This document shows, one piece after another, positions 1-5,388 of a stretch of DNA of 9,137 nucleotides (within the stretch, counting starts at the first letter, position 1; the number at the start of each line of letters is the position of its first letter). Location of the stretch: positions 1 to 9,137 of the forward strand of contig CATZTY010000024.1 in NCBI GenBank assembly GCA_958424475.1, written 5' to 3'. The notes under the pieces were generated by a model that saw nothing but the letters and a program-made list of their open reading frames with translations, was not told where the DNA came from and did not search any database. The DNA comes from an uncultured Collinsella sp. (GTDB taxonomy: Bacteria > Actinomycetota > Coriobacteriia > Coriobacteriales > Coriobacteriaceae). The position numbers were made by a program, and so were the translations under genes.

Positions 1-546
1 CTCCAAAATGAGCGTGCCGGTCTTGATGGCGTGCACGGTACCGGAATCAATCTGGAAAAAGTCACCCTTGTGAATCGGCAGCACGTTGAGCATGTCGTCC
101 CAACGGCCTTCCTCGATCATTTGTGCGGCCTCGGTGCGGTCTTTAGCACGCTGGCCGACGATGATCGTGGCACCGGGTTCGCAGTCCAGCACGTACCAGC
201 ACTCGGTTTTGCCCAGGCTGCCGTTCTCGTGCTTGGCGGCGTATTCGTCGTTGGGATGAATCTGGATCGAAAGGTCGTCCTTGGCGTCCAGAATCTTAAT
301 GAGCAGCGGGAACTCCTTGCCCTCGCAGTTGCCAAAGAGCTCGCGGTGCTCGGCCCACAGCCACGAAAGCGTGTGGCCGGCATACGGGCCCTCCGCAATC
401 TGGCAGTCGCCGTTGGGGTGGGCCGAGATGGCCCAGCACTCACCGATGGGACCCTCGGGAATGTCGTAACCAAATACGGTTTCGAGTTGACGGCCGCCCC
501 AGATCTTCTCGTGGAAGATCGGCGTCAGTTTAATCAAATCGGACAT
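1..546 (-). CDS. manA: Mannose-6-phosphate isomerase, class I (partial, C-terminus beyond left edge)
   Basis: Cytosolic zinc enzyme interconverting mannose-6-phosphate and fructose-6-phosphate, the entry of mannose into glycolysis. Reading from ATG 546, 182 codons are present, with no stop before the window edge. Visible class I cupin features: FHEKIWGGRQL near the N-terminus (residues 11-21), GECWAISAHPNG (35-46), the metal-site segment SIQIHPND (93-100; Gln95 and His97), GKTECWY (112-118; Glu115) and GTVHA (170-174; His172). This spacing fits the short Bacillus-type enzymes of roughly 310-320 residues, so about 130 residues lie outside. Start: ATG 546 is preferred over in-frame ATG 552 because the GGGGG stretch lies about 7 nt from 546 but abuts 552. 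It lies 74 nt downstream of the GntR gene on the same strand, so the two are probably cotranscribed. The N-terminal half looks intact. Confidence 0.95.
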   Translation of the reverse strand, partial: MSDLIKLTPIFHEKIWGGRQLETVFGYDIPEGPIGECWAISAHPNGDCQIAEGPYAGHTLSWLWAEHRELFGNCEGKEFPLLIKILDAKDDLSIQIHPNDEYAAKHENGSLGKTECWYVLDCEPGATIIVGQRAKDRTEAAQMIEEGRWDDMLNVLPIHKGDFFQIDSGTVHAIKTGTLILE

Positions 547-552
547 GTTCAT

Positions 553-558
553 ACCCCC
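553..558 (-). promoter_or_regulatory. Ribosome binding site of manA
   Basis: On the reverse strand a GGGGGT stretch precedes two in-frame ATG codons (552 and 546). Its distance to ATG 546 (about 6-7 nt) is normal for a Shine-Dalgarno sequence, whereas it directly touches ATG 552. This decides the start in favour of 546. Confidence 0.5.
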
Positions 559-569
559 ATTGTGCTGCG

Positions 570-605
570 CGGGCGCCGTGTAAAACTGTTCAAAACGAGC
601 GCCCG
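570..605 (-). repeat. Inverted repeat in the gntR-manA spacer
   Basis: CGGGCGC (570-576) and GCGCCCG (599-605) are perfect 7-bp complements with a 22-nt AT-rich loop, between the regulator stop codon and the manA start. There is no T-run after the stem in the direction of transcription, so it is not a typical intrinsic terminator. It could be an mRNA processing or stability hairpin, or chance in GC-rich DNA. Confidence 0.3.
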
Positions 606-620
606 TATGACTACAAAAAC

Positions 621-1340
621 TTATGCCAACGTTACGTTGTGCAACTCAAAGCGGTCGCCAACGTTGCGCGAGATCGAATACTCAAAGGCGGCGCCGCTGT
701 CCAAAAAGCCAATCTGGGTGAGCTCGAGCAGGGGAGAGCCAAGTTTGGTGTCCAGGCGCTCGGCTTCTTCCTCGGTTGCTGCCACGGCGCGAATGGTACG
801 GTGGAAGCTCGAAATCTTCAGCCCGCATTGCTCGCGGATAAAGCGGTAGACCGATCCGTACAGGTCCTTCTTTTTCAGCCCCGGAATCAGCTCGAGGGGC
901 ATGTAGGTGTACTCGATAACGATGGGCTTCTCGTCGGCCTGACGCACACGCACGATGTGATAGGCAAAGTCATCCTCGGCAATTCCCAGCTGGGCTGCGA
1001 TGTCCGCTGGTGGATTAACGATCGAGAAATCGTAGACCACCGAGGTCACCTTCTCCCCGCGATGCTCATACGAAAAACCCTGGGCACGGTCGTTTTTGCC
1101 CTGGAAAAACGCCTGGCCGGGAAGTCCCGCCGTGTCCTTAACGTAGGTACCCGATCCGCGCCGGCTGGTAATAAGGCCTTCCTCGGTGATTTGTTCAATA
1201 GCTCGTTTGACGGTGATTTTGGAAACGCTATAGAGCTCGCAGAACTCAACGACGGTGGGAAGCTTGTCGCCTGGCTTGAGGGCGCCGTCCTCGATGCTTC
1301 GACGGATATCCGCAGCGATCGCTTCGTATTTCGGAATCAC
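621..1340 (-). CDS. GntR-family transcriptional regulator, HutC subfamily (GntR HTH + UTRA domain)
   Basis: A 239-residue repressor-type protein. Residues 1-69 form the winged helix-turn-helix: an opening like IPKYEAIAADIRRSI, then KPGDKLPTVVEFCELYSVSK, then TVKRAIEQITEEGLI and the wing RRGSGTYVKD. Residues about 85-235 are a UTRA ligand domain, recognisable from IVRVRQADEKPIVIEYTYMP (162-181) and FEYSISRNVGDRFEL near the end. The start is GTG (1338-1340), preceded on the reverse strand by AAAGGAGG (1345-1352) with a 4-nt spacer; no better in-frame start exists. UTRA domains of this subfamily usually bind phosphorylated sugars or small carboxylates. Position directly upstream of manA on the same strand, and divergent from a glucokinase gene, suggests a mannose- or glucose-phosphate ligand, but that is inference. 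A palindrome at 1362-1387 lies where autoregulation would be expected. Confidence 0.93.
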   Translation of the reverse strand: MIPKYEAIAADIRRSIEDGALKPGDKLPTVVEFCELYSVSKITVKRAIEQITEEGLITSRRGSGTYVKDTAGLPGQAFFQGKNDRAQGFSYEHRGEKVTSVVYDFSIVNPPADIAAQLGIAEDDFAYHIVRVRQADEKPIVIEYTYMPLELIPGLKKKDLYGSVYRFIREQCGLKISSFHRTIRAVAATEEEAERLDTKLGSPLLELTQIGFLDSGAAFEYSISRNVGDRFELHNVTLA

Positions 1341-1361
1341 GGAACCTCCTTTCCAACTTGA

Positions 1362-1387
1362 TTGAGTATAAAAGAAAGTATAGTCAA
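1362..1387. promoter_or_regulatory. Candidate operator of the GntR regulator (imperfect palindrome)
   Basis: TTGAGTATA (1362-1370), an 8-nt spacer, then TATAGTCAA (1379-1387). The second arm reverse-complements to TTGACTATA, so the 9-nt arms agree at 8 positions. It lies 22-47 nt upstream of the gntR GTG codon, over reverse-strand -10-like TATACT boxes (1370-1365 and 1382-1377). Such a dyad is the expected form for a GntR dimer site, and its position suggests autorepression. The GTATAG core also loosely resembles HutC-type sites (GTnTAnAC). The assignment is inferred from position only. Confidence 0.45.
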
Positions 1388-1430
1388 CACCTAAGTATCC
1401 CTATTGAGTTATTGAAAAGTTCGAGAAAGA

Positions 1431-1436
1431 TATAAT
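1431..1436 (+). promoter_or_regulatory. Possible upstream -10 box (TATAAT) for glucokinase transcription
   Basis: Perfect TATAAT inside AT-rich DNA, with no convincing -35 hexamer (TTATTG lies 16 nt upstream). If used, the leader would be about 180 nt and would carry the AGAGCGCTCT palindrome and the stem-loop at 1529-1569. The proximal box at 1584-1589 is the alternative. AT-rich DNA gives such matches by chance. Confidence 0.3.
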
Positions 1437-1461
1437 TAAAAGTCGCTTCGCAAATAAAACC

Positions 1462-1471
1462 AGAGCGCTCT
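1462..1471. promoter_or_regulatory. Perfect palindrome AGAGCGCTCT, candidate operator
   Basis: A 10-bp perfect palindrome centred on GCGC, about 25 nt downstream of TATAAT 1431-1436 and upstream of the glucokinase. Central AGCGCT is common in LacI/GalR-type operators, but flanking symmetry is absent. No LacI gene is in the window. Role inferred. Confidence 0.3.
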
Positions 1472-1528
1472 AAACTGATAAACATCCGAGCAATGCCGTG
1501 TTACCTGGTTTTTTGCATTTCACCAGAT

Positions 1529-1569
1529 AAAACCTGCTAAAACAAACCTGTCCCTTTTTGGTAGGTTTT
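1529..1569 (-). repeat. Stem-loop repeat, left copy (loop core on reverse strand)
   Basis: AAAACCTGCTAAAA (1529-1542) pairs with TTTTGGTAGGTTTT (1556-1569) over 14 positions, two of them G-T pairs when read as RNA; the loop is 13 nt. Read on the reverse strand, the loop and its edge give GGGACAGGTTTGTTT (1554-1540). This matches 14 of 15 bases of the element just after the glucokinase stop codon (2589-2603), in inverted orientation. The two stems are unrelated in sequence. This suggests a small dispersed palindromic element (REP-like). No transposase gene is present, so it would be non-autonomous. Confidence 0.5.
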
Positions 1570-1583
1570 TGCCTTGGGAGCGG

Positions 1584-1589
1584 TACCAT
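1584..1589 (+). promoter_or_regulatory. Likely proximal -10 box of the glucokinase gene (TACCAT)
   Basis: TACCAT at 1584-1589 would give a transcript starting near 1596 and a leader of about 28 nt. The same hexamer at a similar distance precedes ppaC (2702-2707). No good -35 is seen, and the repeat at 1529-1569 occupies that area, so the repeat may influence this promoter. Confidence 0.4.
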
Positions 1590-1623
1590 ACAGGCAATGT
1601 TTAAACGAGAAAGGTGGGCTCCC

Positions 1624-2577
1624 ATGGAACCTAAGCAGTATTACATCGGCATCGACGTCGGCGGTACCTCGGTCAAGGAGGGTCTGTTCGATGAGGACGG
1701 AAACCTGCTTGCCAAGGCCAGCGTGCCCACGCCTCCCATCGTTGACGCTGCGGGCTTTGCCGCGGTGACCGAGGCTATCGACCAGGTGGTCGCCAAGGCC
1801 CAGATTCCGCGTGCCTTTGTGTCGGGCATTGGCCTGGCCGTTCCGTGCCCCATCCCGGCATCGGGCGATGCCAAGGTCAAGGCCAACATTGCCATTAACC
1901 TGCCCGAGCTCAAGATCGCCATCCAGGAGCACTGCCCCGACGCGGTCGTTAAGTACGAGAACGATGCCAACGCCGCTGCCATGGGCGAGGCCTGGCTCGG
2001 TTCTGCCAAGGGCGTGCAGAACGTGGTGATGGTCACCATCGGTACCGGCGTGGGCGGCGGCGTTATCGTCAACGGTGACGTGGTATCGGGCGTTGTGGGT
2101 GCTGGCGGCGAGATTGGCCACATGTGCCTGAACCCGGCTGAGGAGCGCACCTGCGGCTGCGGCGGCCATGGCCACCTTGAGCAGTATTCCAGCGCCACCG
2201 GCGTGGTGAGCAACTACCTTGCCGAGTGCGAGAAAGCGGGTGTCGAGCCCATCGAGCTCACCGGTCCCTCCGATTCCAAGGACGTGTTCCAGGCCTGCCG
2301 CGAGGGCGACAAGCTTGCGCTGGCCGCGGCCGATACCATGGCCGACTACCTCGGCCGCGCACTGGCGCTTATTGCCAACGTGGTTGATCCCGAGATGTTC
2401 CTCATCGGCGGCGGCGCCTCCGCCTCGGCCGATGTCTACCTCGACAAGGCTCGCGAGTACTTTAAGCAGTACGCGCTTTCCGCCTCGCGCGAGACGCCCA
2501 TTAAGGTCGCTTCGCTCGGCAACGACGCCGGCATCATCGGTGCCGCCTACGTAGCCCTGCGCGCCGCCGGCAAATAG
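1624..2577 (+). CDS. glk: ROK-family glucokinase
   Basis: ATP-dependent phosphorylation of glucose to glucose-6-phosphate in the cytosol. The protein is 317 residues, the usual ROK kinase length. Visible motifs: the phosphate-binding loop DVGGTSVKEG (Asp11 onward); ENDANAAA (112-119) with catalytic Asp114; TIGTGVGGGV; GEIGHM (162-167) with zinc-ligand candidate His166; CGCGGHGHLE (177-186), the ROK zinc signature; and IGGGAS near the C-terminus. In the usual CxCGxxGCxE signature the third Cys is here His184, a metal-capable change. ATG 1624 is chosen because AAAGGTGGG ends about 6-9 nt before it and homology begins at once; an in-frame ATG at 1558 would add 22 unconserved residues and overlap the upstream repeat. 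It is divergent from gntR-manA and lies between two related stem-loops. Glucose specificity is the family default for this signature; another hexose or N-acetylmannosamine cannot be excluded. Confidence 0.88.
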   Translation: MEPKQYYIGIDVGGTSVKEGLFDEDGNLLAKASVPTPPIVDAAGFAAVTEAIDQVVAKAQIPRAFVSGIGLAVPCPIPASGDAKVKANIAINLPELKIAIQEHCPDAVVKYENDANAAAMGEAWLGSAKGVQNVVMVTIGTGVGGGVIVNGDVVSGVVGAGGEIGHMCLNPAEERTCGCGGHGHLEQYSSATGVVSNYLAECEKAGVEPIELTGPSDSKDVFQACREGDKLALAAADTMADYLGRALALIANVVDPEMFLIGGGASASADVYLDKAREYFKQYALSASRETPIKVASLGNDAGIIGAAYVALRAAGK

Positions 2578-2578
2578 C

Positions 2579-2609
2579 TGGTGCAAGGGGGACAGGTTAG
2601 TTTGCACCA
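2579..2609 (+). repeat. Stem-loop repeat, right copy, adjoining the glucokinase stop
   Basis: TGGTGCAA (2579-2586) and TTGCACCA (2602-2609) are perfect 8-bp inverted repeats around the 15-nt loop GGGGGACAGGTTAGT. It begins 1 bp after the TAG stop. The core GGGACAGGTTAGTTT (2589-2603) matches, in inverted orientation, the core of the repeat upstream of the same gene (1540-1554). There is no T-run after the stem, so it does not look like an ordinary terminator, though the hairpin could protect the 3' end of the mRNA. Confidence 0.6.
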
Positions 2610-2612
2610 ACA

Positions 2613-2629
2613 TGGTGCAAAAGGGACGG
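2613..2629 (+). repeat. Truncated second unit of the stem-loop repeat
   Basis: TGGTGCAAAAGGGACGG repeats the left arm and the start of the loop of the 2579-2609 element (TGGTGCAAGGGGGACAGG), with three differences in 17 bases, after a 3-nt gap. The right half is missing. This looks like a decayed or partial tandem copy. Confidence 0.45.
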
Positions 2630-2698
2630 CCTTGGCCCCCGTGCCTGCGCCCCAAAATATGCCGTGGCCCTTCCGTCTGCGAAGGCTCGGCATCGGCG

Positions 2699-2707
2699 TG
2701 CTACCAT
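2699..2707 (+). promoter_or_regulatory. Extended -10 promoter of ppaC
   Basis: TGCTACCAT fits the extended -10 form TGnTAnnnT. It predicts a start near 2714 and a leader of about 30 nt before ATG 2746. No clear -35 box is seen, which is normal for extended -10 promoters. Confidence 0.5.
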
Positions 2708-2745
2708 AGCTACGTCCAAGTACACATATCAAGTGGAGGATATCC

Positions 2746-3669
2746 ATGGCAAACGTTCTTGTCTTTGGTCACCAGAACCCCGATAACGACGCCATCATGA
2801 GCGCCGTCGTCCTGTCCCAGCTGCTCAATCAGGTTGAGTATGCCGGCAACACCTACGAGGCCTGCGCCCTTGGTCAGCTTCCGGCCGAGTCCGCCAAGCT
2901 GCTCGCCGACGCCGGCATTGCCGAGCCCCGCGTGATCGAGTCCGTCGAGGCCGGCCAGCTCGTCGTTCTCACCGACCACAACGAGTCTGCCCAGTCCGTC
3001 GCCGGCCTTAAGGACGCCACGGTCTTTGGCGTTGTCGATCATCACCGCATCGGCGACTTCGAGACCGCCGGCCCGCTGCACTACATCTGCCTGCCCTGGG
3101 GCTCCAGCTGCACCATCGTCACCAAGCTCGCCGGCGTGCTCGGCGTTGAGCTTTCCGACGTCCAGGCCAAGCTGCTGCTCTCGGCCATGATGACCGACAC
3201 GCTCATGCTCAAGAGCCCCACCACCACCGATGTCGACCGCGCCGTCGCCGCCAAGCTCGGCGAGCAGGTGGGCGTCGATCCGGTCAAGTTTGGCATGGAG
3301 GTCTTCCTTACCCGTCCGTCTGGCTCCTTCACCGCTGCCGAGATGGTCGGCAACGACATCAAGATGTTCGAGCCCGCCGGCAAGAAGCTGCTCATCGGCC
3401 AGTACGAGACCGTCGACAAGAGCCGTGCGCTCGGCATGATCGACGAGATCCGCGAGGCCATGCGCGCCTACGCCGCCGAGAAGGGTGCTGACGGCATTGT
3501 CCTGTGCATCACCGACATCATGGAGGAGGGCTCGCAGGTCCTGCTCGAGGGCGAGGCCGAGGCCGCTCAGAAGGGCCTGGGCATTGCCGACGAGCACGAC
3601 GGCGTCTGGATGCCGGGCGTCCTCTCCCGTAAGAAGCAGGTCGCTGCCCCCATCATGGCCGCCTGCTAG
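2746..3669 (+). CDS. ppaC: Manganese-dependent inorganic pyrophosphatase (class II, DHH/DHHA2)
   Basis: Cytosolic hydrolysis of pyrophosphate to two phosphates, pulling nucleotide, tRNA-charging and polymer synthesis reactions forward. The 307 residues match the family length of about 305-310. The DHH domain (about 1-190) carries the metal ligands in family order: GHQNPDNDA (His9, Asp13, Asp15), TDHNE (Asp77), VDHHR (Asp98, His99) and MMTDTLMLKSPT (Asp151). SSCTIV follows the DHH motif. The DHHA2 domain (about 195-307) ends with the substrate-binding SRKKQV (Arg295, Lys296). Positions agree closely with the Bacillus subtilis enzyme. GGAGG 2735-2739 lies 6 nt before ATG. It has its own promoter and a strong terminator, so it is probably monocistronic. 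No CBS insert is present, so it is the constitutive rather than the nucleotide-regulated form. Confidence 0.97.
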   Translation: MANVLVFGHQNPDNDAIMSAVVLSQLLNQVEYAGNTYEACALGQLPAESAKLLADAGIAEPRVIESVEAGQLVVLTDHNESAQSVAGLKDATVFGVVDHHRIGDFETAGPLHYICLPWGSSCTIVTKLAGVLGVELSDVQAKLLLSAMMTDTLMLKSPTTTDVDRAVAAKLGEQVGVDPVKFGMEVFLTRPSGSFTAAEMVGNDIKMFEPAGKKLLIGQYETVDKSRALGMIDEIREAMRAYAAEKGADGIVLCITDIMEEGSQVLLEGEAEAAQKGLGIADEHDGVWMPGVLSRKKQVAAPIMAAC

Positions 3670-3688
3670 GTTTAGTTGACCAAACGCC

Positions 3689-3728
3689 ACGACCGGATCG
3701 CGGACGCCCCGCGCTCCGGTCGTTTTTT
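3689..3728 (+). terminator. Intrinsic terminator of ppaC
   Basis: ACGACCGGA (3689-3697) pairs perfectly with TCCGGTCGT (3715-3723). An inner CGCGG/CCGCG stem (3699-3703, 3709-3713) continues the hairpin, and six T follow (3723-3728). It starts about 20 nt after the ppaC stop. Confidence 0.93.
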
Positions 3729-3771
3729 GTGCACGGCGCCGCGTCGTCTCTTGGACAGGCGTGCCCGTGCC

Positions 3772-3792
3772 GTTGAACAAATAATGTTCAAC
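3772..3792. promoter_or_regulatory. Perfect 8-bp inverted repeat upstream of nhaA, candidate operator
   Basis: GTTGAACA, AATAA, TGTTCAAC: perfect 8-nt arms with a 5-nt spacer, AT-rich in a GC-rich intergenic region, 145 nt before the nhaA start. It has the form of a repressor or activator dimer site. There is no T-run, so it is not a terminator. The spacing differs from the LexA box. The binding protein is unknown. Confidence 0.4.
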
Positions 3793-3867
3793 CTGTGGTT
3801 CCGCTTTTCGGCCATGCCTGCGTGCTTGTCGTGCAGGGTAGGCTAGATGCAAGCGTAATACGTTGGA

Positions 3868-3903
3868 GCGCGGCGCCGCCACTTGGGCGGGCCGTGCTTT
3901 TTT
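3868..3903 (+). terminator. Intrinsic terminator inside the nhaA leader (possible attenuator or small-RNA end)
   Basis: GCGCGGC plus CCGCC (3868-3880, one bulged G at 3875) pairs with GGCGG plus GCCGTGC (3886-3897) over 12 positions, one of them G-T, with loop ACTTG. Six T follow at 3898-3903. It lies 164 nt after the ppaC terminator, with no gene in between, and 33 nt before the nhaA start codon. It must therefore stop either a short leader or a small RNA. A possible -10 (TAGGCT, 3839-3844) lies upstream of it, but the promoter is not certain. Confidence 0.65.
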
Positions 3904-3906
3904 AAG

Positions 3907-3922
3907 ACGGGAGCCATCCCGT
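3907..3922 (+). repeat. Small hairpin next to the nhaA Shine-Dalgarno
   Basis: ACGGGA (3907-3912), GCCA, TCCCGT (3917-3922): a perfect 6-bp stem ending one base before AAAGGAG (3924-3930). It could modulate ribosome access; the Shine-Dalgarno itself is left free. Confidence 0.35.
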
Positions 3923-3936
3923 GAAAGGAGCCGCCC

Positions 3937-5295
3937 ATGGCAGCACCCGAGCAGCTGTTCAACGTCCGTGAGCGCAAGCGCTTTGAACGTCACGACATTT
4001 GGGAGCGCATCGCCGAGAACGGCACGATTTCCGCCGCCGTCATGGTCTTCGCCGCCATCGCCGCCGTCATTTGCGCCAATACCGATGCCTACGAGGCCAT
4101 CCATCACTTTTTGGAGACCCCGCTGTATGTGGGCCTGGGCAACCTTACGGCCGGTCTCACCGTTGAACTTTTCGTCAACGACTTCCTCATGGCGATTTTC
4201 TTTTTGCTGGTGGGCATTGAGCTCAAGTATGAGATGACGGTCGGCGAGCTCAAAAACCCGCGCCAGGCTATGCTTCCCATGCTGGCGGCCGTGGGCGGCG
4301 TCGTCGTTCCCGCCTGCATCTATCTGATCTTTAACCATGCCGGCGCGCACAACGGCTGGGCCATTCCCATGGCAACCGATATTGCCTTTGCGCTGGGCGT
4401 GCTGTCGCTTTTGGGCAATCGCGTGCCCAACGGCGTGCGCGTGTTCTTCTCGACGCTCGCCATCGCCGACGACCTCATTTCCATCGCCGCCATCGCCATC
4501 TTCTACGGTCAGAGCCCCAATCCGTTTTGGTTGGGCGCCGCCGCGCTGGTGACCTGCGCGCTCGTGTGGCTCAACAAGACGCAGCATTACCGCCTTGCCC
4601 CGTATTCGGTACTGGGTCTGCTGTTGTGGTTTTGCATGTTTAGGAGCGGCGTGCACGCTACGCTCGCCGGCGTCATCCTGGCCTTTACCATTCCAGCCAA
4701 GTGCGGCGTCAAGCTCGATAGCCTCACCGATTGGTTGGGCGAGTGCCTGCCGCTGCTCGATGACCGCTACGACGACGAGGCACACATCCTGGGCCAGCAT
4801 GACTTTACCGTCTCGACCACCAAAGTCGAGCGCGTCATGCACCGCGTGACCCCGCCGCTCATCCGCATGGAGCGTCTGATCTCCACGCCGGTCAACTTTG
4901 TGATCCTGCCGATCTTTGCGTTCGTGAACGCACAGGTTCGCCTGGTGGGCGTGGATATGAGCACGCTGCTCGCCGACCCGGTGACCCTCGGCGTGTACTT
5001 TGGCATGCTGCTGGGCAAGCCGATCGGTATCTTTGGCATGACGTTTGCCCTGGTTAAGTTTAGGGTCTGCGAGCTGCCGCACAATGTCAACTGGCACATG
5101 ATTGCCGGTGTGGGCATTCTGGGCGGCATCGGCTTCACCATGTCGATCCTCATCAGTGGCCTTGCCTTCCCGACGGCCCAGTTTGAGGTCCTGGCCGCCA
5201 AGGCCGCCATCCTTGCCGGTTCTGTCACCGCGGCCGTGCTCGGCATGATTTACATGAGCGTGGTCTGCAAACACCCCGCGTCCAAGGGCGAGTAA
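3937..5295 (+). CDS. nhaA: Na+/H+ antiporter NhaA
   Basis: Inner-membrane antiporter that expels Na+ (or Li+) in exchange for H+, for pH and sodium homeostasis. It has 452 residues against 388 in E. coli. Key sites are intact: ATDIAFALG (Asp148), the paired aspartates in LAIADDLIS (Asp178, Asp179), GVHATLAGV, GKPIGIFGM (Lys361) and GGIGFTMSI. These correspond to E. coli Asp133, Asp163, Asp164 and Lys300. The extra length comes from an N-terminal tail rich in charged residues (about 1-25) and a hydrophilic loop at about 256-310 containing DDRYDDEAHILGQHD; the longer form with such a loop is known in the family. About 11-12 hydrophobic segments can be counted. AAAGGAG (3924-3930) lies 6 nt before ATG 3937. 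The leader carries a terminator, so expression may be controlled by premature termination. It is followed by a strong terminator at 5389-5428. Confidence 0.96.
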   Translation: MAAPEQLFNVRERKRFERHDIWERIAENGTISAAVMVFAAIAAVICANTDAYEAIHHFLETPLYVGLGNLTAGLTVELFVNDFLMAIFFLLVGIELKYEMTVGELKNPRQAMLPMLAAVGGVVVPACIYLIFNHAGAHNGWAIPMATDIAFALGVLSLLGNRVPNGVRVFFSTLAIADDLISIAAIAIFYGQSPNPFWLGAAALVTCALVWLNKTQHYRLAPYSVLGLLLWFCMFRSGVHATLAGVILAFTIPAKCGVKLDSLTDWLGECLPLLDDRYDDEAHILGQHDFTVSTTKVERVMHRVTPPLIRMERLISTPVNFVILPIFAFVNAQVRLVGVDMSTLLADPVTLGVYFGMLLGKPIGIFGMTFALVKFRVCELPHNVNWHMIAGVGILGGIGFTMSILISGLAFPTAQFEVLAAKAAILAGSVTAAVLGMIYMSVVCKHPASKGE

Positions 5296-5320
5296 GAGCG
5301 CGAAAACCGGCTCCAGAACC

Positions 5321-5353
5321 GATTCGGGCGCGTTCAAAATGCGGATTCGGGCG
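5321..5353 (+). repeat. Short direct repeat after nhaA
   Basis: GATTCGGGCG occurs at 5321-5330 and again at 5344-5353. The region also holds a small GGCGG/CCGCC hairpin at about 5351-5366. Function unknown; these may be chance features of GC-rich spacer DNA. Confidence 0.3.
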
Positions 5354-5388
5354 GTGCTTGCCGCCTGCCAGACACGCCAGTGGTCAAA

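Noticed and set aside
31..1361. Plus-strand frames (31-849 and 639-1361) opposite manA and gntR
   Set aside because: The reverse strand encodes recognisable ManA and GntR/UTRA proteins with Shine-Dalgarno sequences; the plus-strand frames have neither.
1365..1387. Reverse-strand TTGACT and TATACT read as a -35/-10 pair for gntR
   Set aside because: The spacer is only 11 nt, too short for a sigma-70 promoter; the sequences are better explained as the two arms of a palindrome.
2579..2609. Intrinsic terminator of the glucokinase gene
   Set aside because: The hairpin is short with a 15-nt loop and no T-run follows; its shared core with the upstream copy points to a repeat element.
2579..2629. 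CRISPR-like array
   Set aside because: Only one and a half units, 3-nt spacing, no spacer-sized inserts and no cas genes.
1537..2655. 372-codon reverse-strand open frame opposite the glucokinase
   Set aside because: Antisense shadow with His/Gly/Ala-rich translation; it also spans both flanking repeats.
3772..3792. LexA (SOS) box
   Set aside because: Gram-positive LexA sites have GAAC and GTTC four bases apart; here they are seven apart.
2710..5337. 875-codon open frame on the reverse strand across ppaC and nhaA
   Set aside because: It runs opposite two well-identified genes and an intergenic terminator. The translation is rich in His, Gly, Asp and Ala, as typical of an antisense shadow in GC-rich DNA, and has no ribosome site or recognisable domain.
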